Assembly (NCBI GenBank): GCA_963920635.1
Contig: OY987299.1
Span: 128,213,373-128,277,372, forward strand
Origin: Pseudeuparius sepicola
Taxonomy: Eukaryota > Arthropoda > Insecta > Coleoptera > Anthribidae
Reading direction: 5' to 3'
Length of the DNA: 64,000 nucleotides
A program made the position numbers and the translations under genes. Below, in pieces: positions 34,137 through 45,056 of this stretch; the stretch's first letter is position 1; each line of letters begins with the position of its first letter. A model generated the notes under the pieces. The model was not told the origin of the DNA, ran no database searches, and saw only the letters and a program-made list of their open reading frames with translations.

Positions 34137-37100
34137 TATCTCAGTGACAGGGCGCTGATGAGGCGGGCCCCTGTTGCACAAACAGCTACAGCCCAACAAC
34201 AACACGAACATCTACAACATGGGAGCCAAACGAGAACTAGGGTTCCACCCACCGAAGGTGCTGCGCGGGAACTTCAGCCAGCGTTCACAGAGGCGGGATT
34301 ACAACGACGACGCATGAAATGGACTGTGTCCATGAATGAATCGATTATGCGTATTTTTTACAGGGTGACAAACTTAGGACAAGAGATGATCGGCTACCGA
34401 CAACAACTGCATGCCGAGTTCTGCAGGGAGTTTCCACACATGCAAGTGTCTGAACAAAGAGTGTCAGATCAGTATCGAACTATTCTAAGAAATAACCGAA
34501 TTCCAGAAACGCGACTTAACGCTATCAAACGGGAAGTTGAGCTAGAGATCCACGGCGAACACATAGACATAGATGACAACAACAACAATGGGGAACTTCA
34601 AGCGCCTGGACAACAACTAGAAGCCGAAACGGTAGAACCAACAACCGAGAGTCTGGAATCGGTTAACGAAGAACATTTTGAGGGCTTAAACGCACATATG
34701 AGACAGGCAGTATTGCGATACGAAGGCACAGACCCACTGAGCAGGCCACCGCTACCAAGATTAAATTCTTCCAGGAAACTTGCGATCGTGCTCGATCTTA
34801 TGAACACACGAATTTTACCAAACTATGTTTCAGTGACACCAACATTAGAACGTATGCACATGTTAATCTACTGTGCCGCAACGGCAGTCACCACTGTAAT
34901 GGGTGCCAAGATCCGAACGGCCCAAGAGTTGAATCGTGCAAGACCAGAACCACGAATGGCTCAATGGGAAATGCGACTAAATCGGAAGATCGAGAGTCTC
35001 CGTAAAGACATAGGACAAGTGACGGAATATATCAGAGGAGTTAGAACTAGAAGGATCCAGAGGGCGGTGCAGGCAATAATGAGCCGCACCCAAATGCATT
35101 CTCGGCATGACCCCGCGAACATCACTGCTCAACAATGTCTTGACACATTAAAACAAAAACTTTCTGTTTTCGCAGGGCGTCTGAGGAGATACAAGGCTAG
35201 TAACAACAGGAAACGAGACAACAAACTCTTTGAACGATCAGAAAAGGGTTTCTACCGTGCTTTTAATTCTAGCGCCGATGCCACAAATGCGAGTTACCCT
35301 AGCAGAGAACAGGTCGACGGTTTCTGGAGAAATCAACTTGCCACATCAGGTCCATACAATGTCAGTGCAAGCTGGATCAGCGAAGAACGCGAGATGGGCC
35401 GGAACTATAGCCAGATGCAACACGAGCAATTCACAACCGCTGAGGTCTCCGATGTCATCAAGAATTCCCACAACTGGAAGGCACCAGGTCCAGATCATCT
35501 CCAAAATTATTGGATTAAGAAGTTGTGGTGCACGCATGAACAGATAACTACCTTAATTAATGAAGTCTTGCTCGATCCTCTGAAAATGCCATTGTTTCTT
35601 ACACAGGGTGCAACCTACCTGTTACCAAAAGACCAGCGGAATACGGATAACCCTGCCAAGTACCGCCCAATAACCTGCTTTCCTACGCTGTACAAGATAA
35701 TCACATCTTGCCTTACGCAGCGAATATATGCTCACTGCGAGCGGAACAACATCATTGCAATGCAGCAGAAGGGCTGCTCGAAGGGCGCAATGGGATGCAA
35801 AGAGCAACTCATCATAGACTCTGTCATCTGCAACCAGGCTCATTCCAAGCAACGAAACCTCCACATGGCTTATGTGGACTACAAAAAAGCATTTGATTCC
35901 GTACCTCACGACTGGCTCACAGGTATCTTAAAGCTGTATAAAATAGATCATCATACAGTTTCCTTTTTAGAACACGTTATGACAACCTGGCGCACTAAGA
36001 TACAACTCAGAACCGCAGACAGTAACATCGAGACCGACACAATCAACATCCGAAGAGGGATCTTCCAAGGAGATTCACTCAGTCCACTGTGGTTCTGCAT
36101 GGCGATGAACCCTCTATCACATCGGTTGAACTCTACAAAATATGGCTTCGCTATCAAAAGCAACAACGCAGAAGTGATCAAGTTGAATCACCTATTATAT
36201 ATGGATGATTTAAAACTGATCGCAGCAACCAAAAACCAACTAACGCAAATGCTTAAAATTGTAGAGGAGTTCTCCAGGGACATCGGAATGCTGTTTGGAC
36301 TGGTGGTGCCGCACCCTTAATATCATCCGGGGAAAGCTCGAACAAAGCGCACACGAGATGCAGGACGGCCAGGAGATCGAAGCAATGAGCAAGGGAGATA
36401 CATACAAGTATCTCGGGATGAAACAAGCTCAAAGGATAGACCATCGAACAATGAAGACTGATTTAACGAATGAATTCATCAAGAGAGTAAGACAAGTAGT
36501 GCGAACTGATCTTAACAGCAGGAATTTGTTTAAGGCCCTGAACACGTATGCGTGCTCTGTACTCAGCTATTCGTTCGGAATAGTGAATTGGACCAATACG
36601 GACATCAACAACCTGCAACGAAAAGTTAGGACACTACTGACAAAAGCTCATAAACATCATCCCCGTAGCGCCGTAGAAAGAACAACTCTGCCACGTCAAC
36701 TGGGAGGAAGAGGATTGGCAGATCTCAGCAAGCAATTGGACCAACAAATATTAAATCTGCGTAATTATTTCTACAGGCAGGCCAACAGCTCCACACTACA
36801 TAGGGCTATATGCGGAGCAGACGTCTCAACACCGCTACGTCTGACGGAACACGAGCGTCAAAATCACCACCGAACCGACAACGATAAACTACAGAGGTGG
36901 TTGGGGAAGCCGCTGCACGGGAGGCATCCTAATGAGGTTAACCAGGAACATGTCGACAAGTTAGCGTCGAACTATTGGCTGACCTCGGGACGAATGTTCC
37001 CCGAGACGGAAGGCTTCCTACTGGCCATACAAGATCAGGTTATACCAACTCGCAACTACCTAAAATTCATTGTAGGAGATGCATCGGTAGTGGATGACAG

Positions 37101-37829
37101 ATGCAGATACGGGTGCCCAACTTCAGAAACAATCCAGCACATAACAGGAGGATGTCAGATGTTCGCATCAACGGAATATAAGGAACGACACGATTCGGTT
37201 GCCAAGATCTTGCACCAGGAACTGGCGGAAAAGCTGCTGCTTGTGCAGGCAGAGAGGGTCCCATATTACAACTACACACCTGAGCCTGTTCTTGAGAACA
37301 GCAACTACAAGATGTACTGGGATCGTACAGTTCTGACAGATCAACGAGTTGCCCATAACAGACCGGACCTTATAATAGTTGATAAAATTTCTAGGCAGAC
37401 AACTCTGATTGATGTGGCCATCCCGAACAACAACAACCTGCGTGTGAAGCAAGTCGAGAAGATCGCGAAGTACAGAGATTTAGAAGAACGAATTAGAAGG
37501 CAATGGGAAATGGAGAACGTCCAGACGATTCCAATCATCATGTCAACAACTGGTGTTATACCAAAAAGTTTGCTGAGAAACATCAAGGAGCTGGGTCTAA
37601 CTGATAGTCTTTACAGGTCCATGCAGAAAGCGGTACTACTTGCGACAGCCCGAACCGTCAGGAAATTCATGGGGAATGCAGGATCATCCAACAACATCAA
37701 TGTCACCTAAGGCCCGATAACATGGCAAGGGTCTCGTCCGAGCCAGATCCTTTTGGTATCCGGGATACCCGGGATCTGAGTGAATGTTCCCCGTAGAGGG
37801 AATGAGAATGCCTTTTGGCTAAGTCGAGA
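34137..37829 (+). mobile_element. R4/Dong-type non-LTR retrotransposon in a TAA repeat
   Basis: It is bounded by (TAA)n tracts on both sides (34110-34137 and 37830-37842). Dong elements are known to insert into TAA repeats, and the encoded protein (RT plus C-terminal restriction-like endonuclease) fits that clade. The 5' untranslated part is about 20 bp as seen and the 3' untranslated region about 120 bp, GC-rich, ending GGCTAAGTCGAG. One frameshift is the only visible break, so insertion was recent. Confidence 0.88.
34158..37710 (+). pseudogene. R4/Dong-like RT-endonuclease, one frameshift
   Basis: The protein would nick TAA target DNA and reverse-transcribe its own RNA. The first frame runs to 36320 (720 aa). 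It has an N-terminal Myb-like region (RRRMKWTVSMNESIMRIFYR) and RT motifs KAPGPDHLQNYWIKK, KYRPITCFPTLYKI, AYVDYKKAFDSVPHDW (catalytic Asp), IFQGDSLSPL and LYMDDLKLIA (catalytic DD). A one-base shift near 36300, where the conserved FGL-x-x-C is expected, moves to the second frame (36295-37710). That frame holds the zinc-knuckle CRYGCPTSETIQHITGGC (C-C-H-C, about 37102) and the PD..D endonuclease signature NRPDLIIVDKISRQTTLIDV (about 37360). All other motifs are intact. The joined length of about 1180 residues is normal for the clade. Confidence 0.88.
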
Positions 37830-37986
37830 TAATAATAATAATACCTAATATTTTTGACACTGACTTTGAATATACAAATATTATATTATAAATTTTTTAC
37901 TAAATATTTACATAACAGAAACAAACTAGGCATTAAAAACTAGACAGTTAAAACGTTAATATACTTACAATTTAAAATCATCAATA

Positions 37987-38043
37987 TTATTTCTGAGCCC
38001 TGATGAAGATTATACATTAATCGAAACGTTGGCGAAGAAATAG
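37987..38043 (+). ncRNA. Hammerhead-ribozyme-like motif HH2 (plus copy)
   Basis: CUGAUGA is at 38000-38006, then one extra A. Stem II is GAUUA (38008-38012) with UAAUC (38018-38022). GAAA is at 38023-38026 and stem III is ACGU (38026-38029). Predicted cleavage is after U38030. Stem I pairs GGC (38031-38033) with GCC (37997-37999), then a GA/GA internal loop, then AGAAAUAG (38036-38043) with UUAUUUCU (37987-37994). It is the best-paired of the set. Confidence 0.75.
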
Positions 38044-38108
38044 TGTTTTTAATAGCGTTTTGACCCTTTTCCCAACTAAACTAAACCAAAAAATATTTAA
38101 TATATAAT

Positions 38109-39156
38109 GTTTATTTTATGAAAATACAGAAAATGTGAAAGAAACAAGGTTTTGACCAGTTACAAAATTGAAAGAAAATTAAATACGATAAATGGAAAAT
38201 AAAGTCTGGCAGTCGCGTACCATATACATCTTAATAAGTACTTGCATAATATTATAGGTAGGTATACCTAGTTCGTTTGAGAGCCTCTTATTTTAGATCA
38301 CATTATGTTCTGTTTTCGTACCTACGTGTTTTTTATGTGCGATAGGCATGACTTGTTTCTCAGGGATCTGGATAGATTTTGGTGAGTGTTTCAAGTTTTC
38401 GATTTCGTTTTATTTTATTACCAGCAGCTTTCATTTTAACACATTCTGCGACGCTGTTATTTGTAATAGTTTATTAAAATAATATTAACAGTAACAGAAA
38501 TAATTTTCAGCCACAGTTGAAAAGTGGAGTGAACTTTGCAGTCAGAATCAGGGGAAATATCATAGTTTGAAATGTTCTGCCAAATTATTGAGCAAGTTAA
38601 AAGTCTCTTATTTTTTTCATTCAAAGAATTTTCAATTGCCAGCAATTTGTTCAAAATCACAAAACTGTACATAACAAATAATACAGGAGATTTACTGGGG
38701 AACCGTAACTGCAAAATATCGGATTCCAAAAAATGCTTGTGGCAAACCTGTAATAAATGAAAATTCCCTTGATTAACGCGAATTTAATTTATTGCAGAGG
38801 GAATGTTTCTGCGTATATTAGGTAGTAATAAGACAGGTCATACCTAATATTCGTCATCCCATTTTGAAATAGCAAACAAAACTCTAGTCGGCAAAACAAG
38901 CCGCCGCTATAATACAGCTGCAAATTACAAAGCATTTGCCGACTCCAGTTTTTTTGCTGTTCAAATTAATACTGGAAGAACTGTACATATCTGTGTAGGT
39001 GTAGCTATTTTAATCGAACGTATTATGAGAATAGCTAGTCGTACAGAAGCAGATATTGTTTAATATTTAAACCTCTTGGAGAGTGAAGACAACAAAACAT
39101 TTTGATTTTAGATTTATGTAGGTAAATACTCACGACAGTGTATGAATCCGCTGAGT
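38109..39156. other. Intergenic, no feature recognised
   Basis: AT-rich DNA between two elements. Short frames at 38457-38760 have no recognisable content. Confidence 0.45.
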
Positions 39157-39164
39157 ACGTAAGT

Positions 39165-40269
39165 CACGGGCGTAGCCAGGATTTAGCTTTGGGGGGGGGG
39201 GGGGTTTAGTTTGAGAAGTAAATAAAACAAAAAAAATATACTTACATGAAATTTAATATCTATATATTCATCCGAAAAACTAGGACATATTTATAAAGTT
39301 CTTAACTTTAAATGAAATGGATAAATTAATTAAAGAAGAAATCTTCGGCTTTTTCTTTTAAATATATCCACTACTTCATCTGCATGAATTTCTGTTCCAT
39401 AGTGAATGTTCATTAGAGCCAAACCATTAAGTCTGTTTTCACTTGTAGTGTTTCGTAAATAGTTTTTCAGTCTCCTTAGGCTCGAGAAAGACCTTTCTGG
39501 GTAGCAGTGGATACAGAAATGGTAGCCAAGATTTGTAGTAATGTGTAAATATTAGGATAAAGGTTTTTATCGCACATATCTAGGCATTCCAAACTAGATT
39601 TCGGGGTAGGCAGTCTTCTTATCAGCATGCAAGGTAGCTGAAGCTTTGATCGCTAAATCCAAATTTGTTTCTTTATTAGAAACCCCTTGACCTTGACTAC
39701 AACACTTTTTCCAGTAGTCCATACCTTTAGGTTTATCACCCTTCCTTTTTTTCCCCTCCATTTTTCGACCGTAATAATAATTCACGTATCTATCCTTAAC
39801 AAGGTCATCGAATAACAGTGCACTAAAATTACTCACTTACACGGTACACTTAATTCTCTTCACTATTCGTTCACCACTTTTCACTTTTATTCGCTTCGAG
39901 TTCGCATGGAACAATACTGTCGTAAGCGCGGTCACGCGCCGCGGCGCTGCTTATATAGCAGCCCAGTAGCCGTCCAGAAACTTCCACGAACTTCCACAAA
40001 GTTCCGCTCATTTCGACCTAGGGGCGTGGCGAATAGAAACAACGCAAAGTGTCCCTACAATACAAAATAGTTCGGCTGCAACTGCGTCTGCCTCTCGTCA
40101 AAAGATGGCGCTAGGCGCTACTATTACTACATAATATATTCAAACGTAATAATAATTTAACTCTTCACTCCTCGTATTTTTTCGGTATAATATTAGGTAA
40201 TATTTTGCTTATTTCGGGGGGGGGGGGGTTTGAACCCCCGAAACCCCCCCCCCCTTGGCTACGCCCGTG
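39165..40269 (-). mobile_element. hAT-type element D, copy D2
   Basis: Same tips as D1 and a perfect 8-bp duplication, ACGTAAGT (39157-39164 and 40270-40277). It shares D1's internal deletion, so the two come from the same non-autonomous source. Poly-G tracts at 39190 and 40217. Confidence 0.92.
39350..39836 (-). pseudogene. hAT transposase remnant, second copy
   Basis: It opens with MSNFSALLFDDLVKDRYVNY at 39836 and continues with the basic segment also seen in D1 to a stop at 39594. The dimerisation domain follows in another frame, as in D1. It includes LNGLALMNIHYGTEIHADEV near 39400, which D1 has partly lost. Confidence 0.8.
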
Positions 40270-40277
40270 ACGTAAGT

Positions 40278-40781
40278 TATCGCACTTAGGAAACTTGAAA
40301 GTGTGCACTCCTTTTCACTACTGCTTTTCTCGATGCTCTTATAGTTACCGGGACAGCCCGGTATACAACATTTGTTCACCATTTTCAGTTACACAATGCC
40401 GAGCACAACAAATGATACAAGAATATGATTCTGTAAGATGTTATAAATAAACAAATCGCACTTAACTGATGACGTCAGAGTGACGTAGCGCTATTGTTGT
40501 TTGGCTTTAGTAGTGGTGGTGTTGGCTGTAGTCTAGAGGAAGAGACCCAAATTATTTGAGATAGGTGCCTAATTAGATAGATAGCTCCTTATATTAAATG
40601 ATATGTAACGCCATCTAACAGAAATAGCCTAGACTAATTAAAATAAACTGGGGTGTGGTAATAACGTGGTAGTTGAACGCTTCGATTCATATTTGTTTCT
40701 GTACAAAAGCACGTTTGGTGGGATTTGACTGACAGTTTTTTTGATAGTGTAAATAAACCGGCATTTACAGTCAAGGTGAAG
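40278..40781. other. Intergenic; contains a repeat terminus
   Basis: 40470-40535 is the inverse of 28831-28900 (TTGTTTGGCTTTAG and TGGTGTTGGCTGTAG). The rest is unassigned. Confidence 0.45.
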
Positions 40782-40844
40782 TGTAAAAAAAATATGAAAA
40801 GGGAAAAGAAGTGTATTTCCGTGCAAATATTTTAATTAAAAATC

Positions 40845-40886
40845 ATGGTAAAGCGCTTTCGGCTGTTAAGCCATCCTCAGTACCAC
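40845..40886 (-). ncRNA. Hammerhead-ribozyme-like motif HH3 (minus copy)
   Basis: Mirror of 41606-41647, with the same CUGAGGA box, GGCU/AGCC stem II, GAAA and AGCGCU stem III. Confidence 0.65.
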
Positions 40887-41605
40887 CTAAAAAGAAAGTA
40901 TGACATAAAATAGGGGGTTGGAAAAAGTTAACTGTGGAAAAACTAAATTGTTTTAACGTCATGTCATACTCACTTGTCAAGTGTGTACAGGAAAATTGGA
41001 GCATAAAGCATTATACAACAGTAAAAACCCATAAAATAGAAGGTCACACCAAGTCACATTTTAAAAAACTTCAAAATACTAACAAATTATACAACTGTGG
41101 GCAGCCAAGCTACCCAAATTATTTAAACAAAAGACCAGCCGAAGTGCCAAATGCATCGTGGAAGGTGGAAGTGAAATTTGAGACATAACCTGTTCGACAT
41201 CCCGTTGAAGGAACTGGATGTCAGTCGAAAAAGCGCGCGAGATTTAAACTTGAAAACAAAATGTCATAGGCGGGTAAAAATATTTTATGACGGGATGTCG
41301 AACAGGTTATGTCTCAAATTTCACTTCCACCTTCCACGATGCATTTGGCACTTCGGCTGGTCTTTTGTTTAAATAATTTGGGTAGCTTGGCTGCCCACAG
41401 TTGTACAATTTGTTAGTATTTTAAAGTTTTTAAAATGTGACTTGGTGTGACCTTCTATTTATGGTTTTTACTGTTGTATAATGCTTTATGCTCCAATTTT
41501 CCTGTACACACTTGACAAGTGAGTATGGCATGACGTTAAAACAATTTAGTTTTTCCACAGTTAACTTTTTCCAACCCCCTATTTTATGTCATACTTTCTT
41601 TTTAG

Positions 41606-41647
41606 GTGGTACTGAGGATGGCTTAACAGCCGAAAGCGCTTTACCAT
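41606..41647 (+). ncRNA. Hammerhead-ribozyme-like motif HH3 (plus copy)
   Basis: UGGUA (41607-41611) pairs with UACCA (41642-41646) as stem I, plus a G-U. CUGAGGA is at 41612-41618, then one extra U. Stem II is GGCU/AGCC with a UAAC loop (41620-41631). GAAA is at 41632-41635, then self-complementary AGCGCU (41635-41640) as a loop-less stem III. Predicted cleavage is after U41641. Confidence 0.7.
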
Positions 41648-41865
41648 GATTTTTAATTAAAATATTTGCACGGAAATACACTTCTTTTCCCTTTTCATCT
41701 ATATATACGTGCACACAGCCCCGCACTCCTTTGTAAAAAAAATATGTCATAGTAGTTAGTATAAGAGGTATTGCTTAATGATATTTCATTAAAATCTGGC
41801 ACTATATTTTCATAACTAATCTAAAATACTGTTGTCAATTTTTATACTGAAAATTCCTAATTTGA

Positions 41866-42793
41866 GCTCTTTATAGTAAGGGGACCCAGCATTATACTTT
41901 CCAAAGTGAGGCCTATTCTTTCCTCATTCTAATGGTATCACTGATACCAACTATGTCATTTTATTGGAGAATCTATGAATATAACAGGTACTTTGATTGA
42001 TAGTAAAAATTAATAGTGATTTACATGATTTCGAAAAATTAGACTTGACAATGTTGTGTATACAAGTGCAGAATGTGGCAACTGTCAAATGAAAGAAATT
42101 TATTTTACAGTTGAAATTGATTTCCAGCAATTATTCACACGAATTTAAGTAATAAGTATGGTAAGTCAGTAGTGCCAATTTTGCTTATTTAACAATTTGT
42201 CGCTATTGCACCTTGTTACCAGGCTCCTCAATCCATTTATAATATATATAATATGTATACTTGAACTTTCTTCCATTGTTGAATGTATCTACCCAAAGAA
42301 CTTTCACAGATTTCGGGATGGACTAATAAGATTAGGTCTAGTAGTTCTAATGTTGTAGTGTTTCTCGGTGTTCATTATAAAAATTTTGTAATTTTATTTC
42401 TCTCCCAAGGTACCTCACAAACTTAAAATAAACTTGTAGTCGTAGATAAAAACTCTTTACAAAAATAGGTACCTGACTGAAGCTACCTGCTTAATAATTT
42501 AAAATTTTCGAAATACGATTTTTGTTTTGAACTATTTACTTACTAAAGGTGATACGGGAAAAATCTGGTTGAAATTATTGGGACTACTACAGGCGGCCGC
42601 ATTACCTTTAATTGACACATCTGAGTATCTTGAAGTTAGAAAAATTAAAAATTGTGAATTATGATGGGAAATATTTTGCCTCCTTTAGAATCTATGGCAC
42701 TGGCATATCACATAAAACCTGATGGCAGTTGGACACTGACATATAACATAACCTTGTATCAGCCCCCTTGTGGTCTCCTTGGAGTCAACAGAA
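41866..42793. mobile_element. hAT-like MITE, family A, copy A2 (right end missing)
   Basis: It runs parallel to copy A1 from GCTCTTTATAGTAAGGGGAC through TCCTTGGAGTCAACAGAAA, then breaks off at about 42793, losing the last roughly 100 bp and the right tip. No duplication can be shown. Confidence 0.8.
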
Positions 42794-45056
42794 ATTTATT
42801 TCGAATTAAAAAAAAAGTATCTCAAATTTGGGTTTCTTCCTCTATAAGTTCTTCAAGTACTATAACGTACTTGTTTACTTCGGAGTTTTAATTTTTTATA
42901 ATCTTAGTTGTTCTTTACAGTCGGTCTTATTTTCGGATATTCGAGAATTTGCAAAAGGGAAATTTATAATTTTTGATGTATTTTCCTTTCTGATTTTCCT
43001 CTCTAGGTAAGGTGGATTTCTTTAGGTGCTGTGGGCTTCCTTATAGCCTCTTTTAAGAGAGGAAAACCAGGAACCGGTCGGAACGGATTGCTCAGGTCTC
43101 ATATTGTTATAGCGGTTGTCTCCACTTTTATACCGAGGATAGCTTTCGCCAGAGAAAATTAATTCCAGAGTGCAATAGTGGTGTGTTTGAGGGATAGGAG
43201 CAAAATGAAACAGTGTTCCAAGACATAATATATTGAGTACACAAAGTTCTGTAAATGTACCTATTAGTATTAGGTATAATGATTATTTTTGGCGAATCGC
43301 GATCAGGGGGGCCCACGGGAGTTCTGGGAATAAAAGAAACAAGGCTACTTTAGTACTAATCTATGAATCCTAGGCATGGTTTGCTTGCGGCAGTTTAAAT
43401 GCATCAATGGAAAAGCCGGGTGCAATATTCGGTTTGACTGCTAGTTAGGGACTAAACAACGAATTGGCCACTAGCAAAGTTTTCGGATGCCTAACTTGAT
43501 TTAATTTATTAGAAAAAGAGTGAAAATTTAAAGGCGGGTGGGAACACTAAGCGCAAACTTGCTAACCTGGAAGTATCGGGATCGGAAGACAGTCTCTGTG
43601 GCTTCCGCGGGCCAGGAACCACGTGACCAAGCGTGGAAGGGTTGCCGCTCATTGGTTGGAGTCGCAGACGTGGACTAGCAAGCGATCCCCTCCACATAAA
43701 CACCGGCGGTAGGCCCTCAGCAGCGGCTTGCTTGGATTGGAGATGCCCTAAATACCCGATTTCCCAAAAAGAATGACGAGTTTATTATAAAAAAAAAGCC
43801 AGTAGAAAACAACCTTTGCGGCATAAGGTAAGGAAAGAATATTCTGAAAACTGGTAACTTCGTTACATACAGTACTAACAAAATAGAAAATAATCTTCGA
43901 AATTTGTTTGCGTTGAGCCCTCCGAATGAGAAGATATTCTGGCAAACATTAGCAGCGCCTGAAAAATATCTAGATTTGGTATTGGTAGGTACTAATAGTA
44001 AGGCAATTCGAACGAATAATGACTTTACTCACAGGTTGAATATTATGCTATTTCGTGACTATTCTCATGTCTTTATAGTAAAACACCGCTGAAGGCCAAG
44101 GGCGCTGGGCAAAATATAGATTCAAAGCGTTGCTTCTTAACAGATTTATCTGTGCGATTTAATAATAACTATTGTCCTCCACTCCCTATAGGATTACTAC
44201 GGTTTTCTATGGTTTTCCGTAGTAGTCGTGAGGATACTATCCCAGTTATATTAGAAAAACAAGCATTCGGTTTCTTCTGAGGTATCTACTCTTAGTTTGG
44301 AGTAATATGGTTAGGGTGAAAATTGAGTGAAAACTATATACCTATAGAGTGTGTCACGCGTTTGCTTGTGAATACTCCAGAAATCTATGAAGATACGAGA
44401 CAAATTCGGATTTATATATTTTTAAGATTGACTTAAGAGTGACTATATCTCACTACTACTTCGATTGACGTTTGTAACGAAGTTACCAAGTTCTGACAAG
44501 TTTTCCGCCTACATCTTACCGCGAAACCCTAGTCCAAAAGTGTCCGCCCGAACCGCCGATAGATGGCGCTGAGAGTAGATATCTAACCGCCGGGTCCTAG
44601 TCCTCCGGTAATAAGAGATATCGGCCATTCTGGTGTCTTCCTCTTTCTACCAGGTAGGAGAGAGCGATACCGTTAGATATATGACGGGTCACTTTATAGG
44701 CCGAATTCCTATCCGCTGGGCCGCTGTTGGAAAGAACCGTTAGATATAGATATTGCTGGGACTACTCTACCCCGCCATTGCTGACCAATATTATAGCTGA
44801 CCGCTGTTAGATTAGCGGGACTGTCCTATCCGGCCGTTAGAACAAACCATCTGCCCCTCTAATAAGATTTTAGGCTTGCCGCCTCTGAAGCTGCCACCGC
44901 CCAAACCACACACATACGTATTAAACGTGTAACATATTATTATACGTACATCTTGGGCGAAACATATGTACAGAAGTCGTACAGTTTAAGTACAGATTAT
45001 ATACTAAAGACGTACTTGGTACATACAAATGGGCCATAATTGTATACAGGGTGATT
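42794..45056. other. Intergenic; contains an imperfect repeat block at 44540-44860
   Basis: No gene seen. 44540-44860 is GC-richer and repeats short motifs such as CCGTTAGATATA, CCGCTGTTAGA and CCTATCCG in loose tandem, an old satellite-like tract. 43030-43740 has no clear structure. Confidence 0.45.

Larger units (their letters stand above)
33950..38095. mobile_element. Inverted-repeat element with two hammerhead-like motifs (HH2), split by a Dong-like LINE
   Basis: Flanked by a perfect 13-bp direct repeat, TTTAATATATAAT (33937-33949 and 38096-38108). The arms, about 33975-34100 and 37980-38095, are inverted copies, each carrying a hammerhead-like motif. A unique 25-bp tail lies at the left. 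The centre carried a TAA repeat into which a 3.7-kb non-LTR element inserted. Without it the element is about 450 bp and non-coding. Confidence 0.8.
40797..41731. mobile_element. Palindromic element with hammerhead-like motif in each arm (HH3)
   Basis: Flanked by a perfect 15-bp direct repeat, TGTAAAAAAAATATG (40782-40796 and 41732-41746). The arms of about 410 bp (40794-41205 and 41290-41698) are almost identical inverted copies separated by 84 bp. A unique 33-bp tail, with CACACAGCCCCGCACTCC, lies at the right end. A hammerhead-like motif is near the outer end of each arm. Frames through the arms (40934-41372) look like artefacts of the palindrome; no domain recognised. Confidence 0.82.

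Noticed and set aside
40934..41372. Frames of 64-84 residues in the palindrome
   Set aside because: They mirror each other across the two arms and match nothing known.
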